NCBI GenBank assembly: GCA_963931865.1
Contig: OZ007505.1
Span: forward strand, 5,154,824 to 5,218,823
Reading direction: 5' to 3'
Source: Axinella damicornis
Taxonomy: Eukaryota; Porifera; Demospongiae; Axinellida; Axinellidae
DNA: 64,000 nt
Below, piece by piece: positions 52,233 to 61,740 of the stretch. Below the pieces are notes generated by a model that was not told the DNA's origin, ran no database searches, and worked only from the letters and a program-made list of their open reading frames with translations. Numbering within the stretch: the stretch's first letter is position 1; every line of letters starts with the position of its first letter. The position numbers were made by a program, and so were the translations under genes.

Positions 52233-52779
52233 TCGTTATGCGCATGCGTATCAAGATAATCTGTCAGACCTCCAAAATCCGGTTCAGAATTCGACCAAAT
52301 CGGACATATTCACAACACTGACAGTAACACTTCACTCAGTGATGAGCATTAAATAGAATACATAGGCTTACGCGATTAACAGCTGAAGAGCTCGAGGACC
52401 GAGGTGCCACTGAGCTGGGTGTTGGTCACTTTCACAGACACAAGCTGGTTTGGTTTCTTGTCCTTGACAGATGTTTTGATGACAAGGGGTTAGGATAGTA
52501 GGGAAAGTTGATGCACTCAAGTCCACCAGCTGCACAGCCTGCATGTTACTTTGGGCCACTCTAGGAGGATATAGGATGGAGTTCCAGTGTAGCCCCTGGC
52601 ATAGCAAAACGAGTCAAAATCGCCGGATTGTGTCTGGCCGCGGATAGTGTCCCGGATAGCTGTCCATTGTGACTCTGGTCAGTCCCTGTTGGAAGTTCTT
52701 GGAAAGATCTTACCAAGATAACTGTGTAAAACTTGGCAAGAACTTGTCAAGATTCTTGCCAGTTTCTTGAGTGATGCTT

Positions 52780-53156
52780 GAGAGAATCATGCATGATTTT
52801 GAAACATTCCTTGACAAGATCTTGGCATGTATTTACAAGATACATGCAAGATATACATGCAAGTTCAGCACAAGATCTTGGCATAGTATTAACAAGATAC
52901 ATGCAGGATCTGTGCAAGATCTTGGCATGGCATTAACAAGATACATGCAGGATCTGTGCAAGATCTTGGCATGGCATTAACAAGATACATGCAGGATCTG
53001 TGCAAGATCTTGGCATGGCATTAACAAGATACATGCAGGATCTGTGCAAGATCTTGGCATAGTATTAACAGGATACATGCAGGATCTGTGCAAGATCTTG
53101 GCATGGCATTAACAAGATACATGCAGGATCTGTGCAAGATCTTGGCATAGTATTAA
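52780..53156. repeat. Minisatellite of 46-47 bp, left of piggyBac
   Basis: Tandem copies of a unit ACAAGATACATGCAGGATCT, GTGCAAGATCTTGGCATGGC, ATTA. Related but looser 'aagatcttg' phrases extend left to about 52690. The array resumes at 56199-56330 after the piggyBac insertion, so it was one array before. Confidence 0.92.
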
Positions 53157-54660
53157 CCGATTATACGCGGACTGTGACGCGCGCGCGCTTCTATTTAGCG
53201 AAATTAATTTAGGGCGGAGCGAAATATTGAACACCATGTGACTGCCCTGGGTCATATCTCCAAGACGCTTCACAATTTGTATTGACGACTTGACATCAAC
53301 GTGAACTGCTATGGAAGAGCTACCGATCGATGCCCATGATGCCCATCAACGACGATTTCCGAAGATTTGAGGATGGATCGCGCAGGAACAAGACAAAAAT
53401 GTAAGCTGACCGAGTAAATTGTACCATCAAATAGTGTGTGCAACGCCTTGGAGCGTCAAGTATAGGTACGGGGAGGTCATAAAAATGTAGCTGAGGGATA
53501 GACAACAGTGGGTTCTGGCCCAAGTCAAAGTAGAATTCGCGTAGCGGCTTGTGAAGCTTTGGACCCACCCGCGGTCAGTGTAATTGAAATGTCATTTTTC
53601 GAGTCTGGTAGTGATAAATGCGCAAGCGAAGATCGCGCTAGATTTTTAGCTAAGAGAACCAGTTCTATGCCTTCCTTAAGCATGCTACACTTGACAGATT
53701 GCTGTATCTGTGTGTGCTTGGCTCACAAAGTTTGTAGTACAGTTACAACAGGGAGAAACAGCATGCGTATAGGTAGTAACAGTGTAAAAGTTAGACATGT
53801 AGACGAGTATGCCACTGCATGAAGCAGTCACTTGATGGCTCTCCACTGTGGCACAACCACTCTCCACACTCACGACAATACCAGGTGGAGAGAACACGAC
53901 GATGGTGGATGTTGCGGTGAAGAGCACAAGGACCGCGTTGGTGTCTAGGCCCGTCATTGCTGTCATCCAACCTGATGGGATAGTGGCGGAAAGGGAGAGG
54001 GTGGATGACAGTCCCTCCGCGACCTCGACGGCGACGACTGCAGTACTCCCCAATCAGATCCTTGGCCAGTTGTATTCGAAATGATTTGACACCTTTGAAG
54101 GGGCAGGAGCTGGTAGACGTCTTCATGAGAATGTGTGCATTGGTGATGGCCACATCAAGAAGAAAAAAAAAGATGTACTTATAAAATTTTCGACTCTTTG
54201 TTCGGCAGCGGTAGTATCCTCGTAGTTGATCTCCACGATCCACACCCCCCATAAACTTCTTGTACAGAATGATACTTGCTGGGCATGGCACTTCGACCCT
54301 ACTGCCATCCTTTTGCTTCCTCTGGACAGTGCCACTCTCTGATGGCTGGCAAGTAGTCGACATCAACATCACCACTTTGCGATCCATCCAGGCACTTGCC
54401 ACCACCTTGCCGGCCTGGACCGTCAGTGAGTCCCCTCTGCAAGTTAAATATGATTTACATAGCATTACATATCCATTCTTGCACACATGCACACAGACAC
54501 TGGCACACATCATCGGACACACACACACATAAACACACACCACAGCCTTTATAATGAATCCAGGTACTTGTCAATATTTTGCCACCCCAGACAAGTACGT
54601 TTTTGTGTACACTTGTAGCATCCATACTCATACACTCTCTCACACACACATGCAGACACA

Positions 54661-54702
<42 letters not shown>

Positions 54703-56198
54703 CTCTCTCTCTCTCTCTCGCACACACACACACACACGCACAAGTACATGTATGTACATGCATATGCAGACCTTTTCTTTAGCTTGGCTGTTTTCAAGGA
54801 TGGAGGAAAGCCTCTGCGATCTTTTCGGGCAGTTCCACAGGCATAGATGTTGTCGTTCGATAGATCACGCAGCAGCTGCTCACTGGTAAAAAAAATTATC
54901 GAAAAAGACGTGGTGGTGTTTGCCTTTCAAGTGGTTTGTCTGATCTTTGACGACTCGCTGCCCTAGTTGCTTCTCACCGCTCCCCTCCTTCCCTGTGTAA
55001 ACCTGGAACCGATGGAAGTATCCATTATGGCTATCAGCAAGGGCCCACACTTTGATGCCTCTCTTCACTGGCTTCATTGGCATGAATTGCTTTAGGCTGG
55101 AGCGACCTGTAAACTTGATCATAGCTTCATCAACGGCTACCTCTCTGTGAGGATCATAGAGGTCCAAGAAGCGTGATGACAGATGATCCACCACTGGTCG
55201 CACCTTACCAAGCCGATCATGTCCAGGTGATCCCCTCGGTGTAAGCGTGGCATTATCCACAAAGTGGAGATAATGTGACATCTCCTGAAAGCGATCCCTC
55301 GTGATCCGATCAGCCACCGGGGAGTAGTGGAGCACTGGGTCAGTGCTCCAATAGTCGTCTAGAGCTGGTAGCTGGTTGATGCCCATCAAGATGCAGAAAC
55401 CGAGATAAGCCTTCAACTCTTCTGTTGTAATTTTTACCCACACACCATACTTATCCTCACCCATTACCTCCTTAGCGTAGAAATTGCTCTGCTCAACGAT
55501 GGACTGAAGTAGATCTGGGGTGAACATCAGCTGGAAGATGTCATGGTGAGTCCGGAATGGCAACCTTGGGACCAACTGATGAAGTGAATGGCATGATAGT
55601 AGTAGGAGTGAGGGTGGAGGTCCAACATGGGAGTGCGTCCATGCTGGAGCCTTGTGTATCAGTGGGAGGGGGTTGAGGCAGAGAGTGACAGACGCCATTA
55701 TCATCATCATCATTGTCGTTTTCTGCATCCTCTAGGCACACTTCTTCCAAGTCACTGAACTCATCGTCACTCCCAGGCATCATGGGCTCATCATCAAAGT
55801 CATCCTCTTCAAGATCAAGCTCCTCCAGCACAGCTTCAAGAGTTAGCCTAGCTCTTCCAGCCATTCTTTAGCAGCTCAGTATCACTTATATTTTATGTTT
55901 ACATTCCTGAAGTAATGTTTACATTCCTGAAGTAATAATAGTACAACCACGCTACACTGTAATAACTTTGAAGTCAATTTCCTGGGAAATCCCCTATGGC
56001 ACTGCGCAAGTTTATCACACGAGGTTAAAGTCCGACGAGTAGGGAAGCCCTTGCAAGACCGCAACAAAGAGCAGTTACCGATAAGTTACGTAGGCAGACG
56101 CTATTGACAGATGCTACGCAGCTGGATCCTTGAGGCGTCTCTCGCGCTTAATGACATGCACGCGCATGCGCCTTAAGGCGTCTCTCGCGTATAATCGG
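53157..56198 (-). mobile_element. piggyBac transposon, full length (3,042 bp)
   Basis: Perfect 13-bp ends CCGATTATACGCG and CGCGTATAATCGG, each bordered by TTAA (53153-53156 and 56199-56202), the piggyBac target. Subterminal copies of GGCGTCTCTCGCG occur near 56132 and 56177. It is inserted within a unit of the 'gatcttggcat' minisatellite and carries one transposase gene on the minus strand. Confidence 0.97.
53791..55864 (-). pseudogene. piggyBac transposase, with two frame breaks
   Basis: Starts MAGRARLTLEAVLEEL with an acidic N-terminus. The DDE core has all three catalytic Asp contexts: VDEAMIKFTGRSS, VFFDNFF, and GGVDRGDQLRGYY. A phase-consistent intron (about 54439-54774) containing CA/GA microsatellites joins KLKKR to GDSLTVQ. 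The C-terminus has a short Cys/His cluster (YCRECGEWLC ... CFMQWH). Two breaks: the frame changes near 55545-55555 (between the GPKVAIP segment and HDIFQLMFTP), and an 8-T run at 54888-54895 has one base too many for the DNFF-TSEQ joint. The second is a homopolymer, so an assembly error is possible; with intact ends the element is young. Confidence 0.88.
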
Positions 56199-56330
56199 TT
56201 AACAGGATACATGCAGGATCTGTGCAAGATCTTGGCATGGCATTAACAAGATACATGCAGGATCTGTGCAAGATCTTGGCATGGCATTAACAAGATACAT
56301 GCAGGATCTGTGCAAGATCTTGGCGCATGG
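56199..56330. repeat. Right half of the split minisatellite
   Basis: About three units identical in type to 52780-53156, then decayed 'gatc.tg' phrases to about 56400. From there to 56588 nothing is recognised. Confidence 0.9.
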
Positions 56331-56588
56331 TACATGGTACATGCAAGATCATGCCTGAAGATTCTGGCAAGACTCATGCAATATTTCAAAAGTTTCTTTC
56401 AGAAGTATAAGCATGGTACAAAGGAATATAATAACAGAGATGAAACTGATGACGACACACAAACACTAAAAACTTACTGCTTAGAATAAGAGTGATGTCC
56501 ACACACAAACATTCAAAAGTTACTACTTAGAATCTCTACACTTCTGATTTGCCTTGCTTGTCAGGTTTTTCAAATCCCAACTTCCACC

Positions 56589-57802
56589 TTATCTCTTGTC
56601 AATGCATGCTGTGGGAGATAAGGTTGATATAATTATTATGTGTACCTGTTGCAATTTGTATGATAATAACATACATAAGTACAAATCTCTATGTATGGTG
56701 AAAGCTATACACAGCCAGTCACACATGCTTTGAGGATGGATCCAGTTGGGTAGGCACATACCACAAGCAAATCAATAAAACTTACCCAGAAGTTTCTCCA
56801 CTCTTTCATGTTCAAGCCCAGGTTTTTCACTTTTCTTTGACTTAAAAAGAAGCGAGGCCGAGAGTTCTTCCTTTGTGAAAAGGACATCCATCAAACTTAG
56901 TGCATACGCATATGCATCCCTTGCTGGTACTCGCAGTAGGTTGATGCCATTCACAATAAAGTCATCGTCACTACTTGATGATCCCTCCTGCTTGACTGTC
57001 CCCTAAAAATATAGATACATAACAATACGATAATTCAAACGTACATAATCATTGTCATTATAATAATATATGCTGGTTTCGACTCCATAGTTGTCAGTAA
57101 GGTTATTACGTGACATGCAGCATTTCATTTTGAAAAGACTCGGGGGGGGGGGGGGGAATTCAATGATCACTCCCCCAATGAAATCCAGCATGTACATTAA
57201 TTGGAACCAGCCATAAGTTTTCGTGCATGGCATTCATCAGCAGGTTGTCTACCGTGTATGGGATCTGTCTGAATACGGAAAACAGCCAAAGTTATACTGA
57301 AATCACAATACCATCACAGTGGAACATGGTTGCCACCTACGGTTTCATTACTCACTGATTGCTGTTTTGCCGCACAGTATAATTATCTTATGGCATGTGC
57401 ACTTGAGCTTGCATTCCTAGGCTCACTCCCAATACGATTGAAACATCACTAGTAATGTACAGTGAGAGTAAATCTACTAAACATTTCCAACAAATTGATA
57501 TGTGTTTACCTTGCATGGCTCGGATGTTTTCATGTGATCATACATCTTCTCAAGCATTTTCTCCATTCTTTCCATCCTCTTCGCAAGATGAAGTAGCATA
57601 TCCTATGAAAAGCATCAAGGTTTCTTAGCATCAATACTAATATTTTTATGTGTGTGAGATTGTGTAACGGAAGTGGAACATTTCAGATCAACGTTGGTTG
57701 TAACTGCATGTGTGCATGGTACTACTTCGTGTGTGCTGTATTTGCATGCGACTGTTTGAATATTACCGTAGTGTCCTGCTAATACCCCCTTCTCGAATAT
57801 AA

Positions 57803-57833
<31 letters not shown>

Positions 57834-59011
57834 TTCAGCCCAAGTTCCTGCACAGGGTAGTTTGAACTCGTTATAATGCCCCCCCCCCCCCCCCCACGGT
57901 GAGCGTCTTCTGGAACATCTAAACTACACGTGCTTAGTATACGTTGCAAGTGTGTTGGTTGAGTAGTTGGTGAAAGTTTTGTGGCTTTTAGAAAAGCCAG
58001 TACACGCATGGAACCACGTGGCCTTCAACCTCAGAGCATCTGCTGTCATCATTGACGATACAAGTCATCTCGCTACCACACTTGTGCGGGAAATACATGC
58101 AGACTCTGAAAATTTCCCATGGTACATGACCGACAGTGTTGCCGTTCTTGAGGACCGACAGCTACAGCGAAGAGCAACGACAGTGGAGAAGATGAAGCAG
58201 AAGAGAGCGATGCAGATGAGCTAGGAGCCGGCGACCCCTTTAATTTTTAGTACCCTCGGGCCTACTGCATGGTTTGTCTCAGCTGTTTTGTGTAGAATGC
58301 TTTTTGTAACTGTGTTTCTATGTAAACATAAGCTTTGGAAGTGTCCTAATTGTGTAAGTAGCACTTGTATAAAATCTTGCTTGGGGGGGGGGGGGGGGGG
58401 GGGGGGGGCTTATATCTGAGACTAATTGCATCCTCGAATATACCGTATAGGGCTTAAATTTCGAATTATTTGGATTATAGGTCATTCGTGAAATTATTTC
58501 AACGAAAATTTTGACATTGTCGCGCGCTACGTGGACAGTACGCAGACGACGGCTAGCTTGATGGCTGTTTGTGCACTTCAACTGTGAGGATGGAGAGTAG
58601 TCGAAGTGTAAGCTTCCGGGTCCACATGGTGAGTTCTCCCAAGAGGTACTACCATCATGTGCGATACTGCCAATACTGAAGCTGCAAGTACGGCTACATC
58701 TCGATCCAATGTCTATGCTGCCAGCTCGATCCGGTGAAGGTCAGGGGAACGCCCAGTTATCGGAAAATGGACGATTAGAGCGTCGAAGTGAGGAAGAGAG
58801 TTGCAGAATACAACGCATCGACGCAGGACGAAGAATTCAGCTAGTGCAGTACACCACGCCCATTGCGTGGGTGTGGCGTTTTGACTGTGAATTTGCGAAA
58901 TTTTCAATGAAATGCTCTCGAAGAGCAATTCGCGAAAAATTAGACCCGCGAAATTTAAGCGCTATACGGTAAGCCCACCCCCCACTTTAGGCTGGATGTA
59001 GTGTACAAAAT

Positions 59012-59048
<37 letters not shown>

Positions 59049-59667
59049 GTTCGAACTAATAGAGTGTTCCAATTATTAGAGTGATTACGGTACTTGATTA
59101 TCCAAGCATACCTTGTCTTCTTGGTCCAAAAATGTGGACTGTGGAATGTGGTGAATGTTCTCTCTTTCTTCATCGGTAGATTCGGTAGGTCTATGCCTTT
59201 TGGGTGGTGGTGGCTGAAAGAAAAATCAAATTGTGCACTGTTACATAACTCTTCTCCTCCCTAAATCACTACAGGCGTATCGAGCAATTAATACAAGGGC
59301 ATATACGCCATTGATTACTTAGTACTATAAGGCTCCCAAAACATTGTGTAACCTTCTAACACCAACTGCTACTAGCAACAGCCATGGGAGAGGCAACACA
59401 GTCACAATCACATATCCGTGCACTCACCTTTTCACACCCTGCCTTGGCTTTCAACAAAATACTTCTAGCAGTGTTGGTAGTATCTTTCATTTTCCTTTTA
59501 TCCTGCTGTTCACCATCCTCATCTTTCTCCTTTCTACCACGATCAGCTCTCTTCTCCTTTTCCACATGATCTACATAAAATCATGTGAAACATTAGCAGT
59601 ATATTACCGTATACATGCAAAGTATCCAGTAAGATCGTAGTCTCAGCATCTTACACGTCCACCGAAA

Positions 59668-59705
<38 letters not shown>

Positions 59706-61518
59706 AGGCTCCCTTCCCCAAAAAGGAGAGAGCCTGGTAACCTCTGTGAGCATTGAACACATGAACACATTTGCACGAACGCTCCATGTACGCGTGGTTA
59801 TTAAAGTTCTAATCATGTACCCAACCGTCATGCCCCTCACCCACACCCCACAAACGGGTTTACACATGGGGCGGGAGTGCTCCGGGTCGACCCAGTCCGA
59901 TGGAGTTTGGCGGTCCAGTACGGAGTGGATCGGTCCGTGTTTACATTATGAGGTAATTCGAACCAGTTCGAGCTGTGTCGATCCAGAGCGCTAGTGTAAA
60001 TGGGCTGTAAGCCAAAATTAGGGTGGGTGCTCTTTCCCGTGTTTACATTATGAGGTAATTCGAACCAGTTCGAGCTGTGTCGATCCAGAGCGCTAGTGTA
60101 AATGGGCTGTAAGCCAAAATTAGGGTGGGTGCTCTTTCCCAAGACTACAAATTAAAGTTACCTCCACACACACACATACCTGCATATGTCAGAAACCTGA
60201 CAGGGTACAATTTGCCCTTGTACTCCAGAATGAGATTCGCTCCTCTTGTGAAGTCACTCTCTTGAAATGATTCACCATCCTCCCTGGAAAGATCCCTCAC
60301 TTTCACAGATAAGACCTTTCCGGTTTGGGAGCACTTCACCGACACAGTTCCTTATGACAAACGTAAACACACTTCATAACAGCCTATGGGCTATTCCAGA
60401 TAATAGGTGTACACCCCCAATGAGGAGTACTTTTCCATTTTCCCAATTAGGTGAATTTACCCCTCAAGACATCATTAAAATTTGTTTATTACCCCCCAGG
60501 ACATCGTTAAAATCTGGTTTGGCCCCTCCAGACATCATTAAAATGCACTTTTACCCCCCTCAAGACTTCATTAAGCCCAGCTACCCCCTCAAGACACAAT
60601 TACCCTCCTCAATGGGGGTGTACTGTACTTCCAAATCACGCAGCTGCTCTACAGTCGATTTCCGTTGCGTTTTTGCCCGTTTCACGATGGCAGAAGGGAC
60701 TACAAGCTGCGAGCCAGGTTGACGTTCGCCCTATGACGAAGACCTCTGATGGCGTGGTGTATACCAGCGTTTCTGAAAATAGCTGCGAATAGCCCGAAGT
60801 TGTAGCTAGCTAGTTGTGCATGCGGAGTGTAGTTGGTGGCTCCATGGATACAGGTGGCTCTGTCTCCTCCCTGGCCGTCTCTGGTAATCCCACAGTGTAG
60901 TTGTCAGACTAGCACGGTGCCACAGTCGTAGGTCCAAAGTTGCCGCAAAAACTAGCGCTTCTGGCTACCGTGAAATGTTATTCATAGCTAGCTAATATTT
61001 TAGGCGGGGAAACCATATAGGCACCTAGGCCACATCAAAGTAAACGCTTTTCGCTTGTCGCTCAACGCTCTGCGCTCAGTTGTTGCAAGTTTTAGTAAAA
61101 GTACAGTACACCTATTATCTGGAATAGCCCTATGTGTCTATAGCTCGAGGTGGAATAGAATTACACACCTGGTATAGGAAAATGTTTCACTTCTGAATTG
61201 AGACAAAATGGCCATGCAAAGTGCCAAAAAGTACAGTACAATTCGGTCAGGGTAGAAAAATTTTGACACCTATACTCAAAGCATACTTCACAGGATAATG
61301 TAGTATTAAGGAACGATCGAATGAGGTATAAACTTACTTGATGGGTCGAACGTAAGCTCCTCCATCGGAAAACGTTCAAGCTCACTGAGCTTTGCGGGCA
61401 GTTTCCGCCTCCGTACAGGTCTGCTGGCATTCACGGTCTTGCGCTGCGGAGCAGGAGAATGTTCCGGACTGTAAGACTGCTCGTCACACTCGCTGTGGCT
61501 GTCTTCGTCATACAACAT
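56589..61518 (-). CDS. BEN-domain protein (308 aa), 7 exons
   Basis: Exons in transcript order: 61518-61338, 60350-60180, 59570-59428, 59213-59112, 57602-57510, 57002-56786, 56608-56589; all GT-AG and in phase. Acidic/Ser-rich start (MLYDEDSHSECDEQ), a basic patch (RPVRRRKLP), then a compact all-beta-looking segment with VSVKCSQTGKVLSVKVRDL and LEYKGKLYPVRFLTY (about residues 61-117, family unknown to me), a Lys/Glu-rich linker, a short Met-rich helix (RMERMEKMLEKMYDHM), and a C-terminal BEN domain (ALSLMDVLFTKEELSASLL ... GLEHERVEKLL). BEN domains bind DNA or chromatin factors. It is head to head with the TNP2 transposase and may be its partner in one transposon; alternatively it is a host gene. 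The last exon is only 20 nt and is less certain. Confidence 0.78.
57765..58442. mobile_element. Degenerate TIR element with poly(C)/poly(G) inner ends
   Basis: The left arm ends TCTCGAATATAAGCCCC... and the right arm is its inverse ...GGGGCTTATATCTGAGA. C runs at 57804-57832 and 57880-57896, and a G run at 58383-58408, lie just inside the arms. An 85-codon ORF (57967-58224, + strand) has no recognised family. Confidence 0.6.
58443..58969. mobile_element. MITE with CCGTATAG termini and TA duplication (527 bp)
   Basis: Ends CCGTATAGGGCTTAAATTTCG (first 20 compared) and CGAAATTTAAGCGCTATACGG, flanked by TA on both sides. Same terminal motif as 17782-18388 but a different interior. Confidence 0.85.
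59012..59047. repeat. Poly(G) tract, 36 nt
   Basis: Uninterrupted G run in BEN intron 4. A second run of 35 G lies at 59668-59702 in BEN intron 2. Confidence 0.95.
59937..60139. repeat. Direct duplication of about 101 bp
   Basis: Two near-identical tandem copies beginning GTGTTTACATTATGAGGTAA and ending GGGTGGGTGCTCTTTCCC, in BEN intron 2. The 'tgtaaa' ends look like part of a hAT-type MITE. Confidence 0.85.
60388..61130. mobile_element. TIR element GGGCTATTCC, 743 bp, 3-bp duplication
   Basis: Ends GGGCTATTCCAGATAATAGG and CCTATTATCTGGAATAGCCC, perfect over at least 20 bp, with TAT on both sides. The left interior holds imperfect about 35-bp repeats ('aagacatcattaaaa..acccccc'). No transposase. 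It sits in BEN intron 1. Confidence 0.85.
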
Positions 61519-61740
61519 CTTTCACACCGACAGTAGTCTAGTCGCTAGCTCTCAAAGTACCAAAAGTGATTCCGAGTCTCCGACTGATTCGCTGGCCAGG
61601 TGCGATTTATATGGATAATGATCATTGCGCATGTGCGCAATATGTAGACAACACTTCTAATTGAAGCGCACGGTACCGTTTCTAATTGGTGCACACAGTG
61701 CAGTGTAACGCACGTAGTGATCGTCGATGATCGAGTAGCT
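61519..61740. promoter_or_regulatory. Divergent promoter, BEN gene / TNP2 transposase
   Basis: 222 bp separate the two start codons. It contains a GCGCATGTGCGC palindrome (61626-61637). A second in-frame ATG for the transposase lies at 61717. Confidence 0.5.

Noticed and set aside
52780..53156. CRISPR-like array of direct repeats
   Set aside because: Units are contiguous with no unique spacers, the host is eukaryotic, and no cas genes exist; it is a minisatellite.
57150..57260. Possible extra BEN-gene exon (IPYTVDNLLMNAMHENLW)
   Set aside because: It has an acceptor and an open frame, but exons 5 and 6 join in phase without it and its donor is weak; perhaps an alternative exon.
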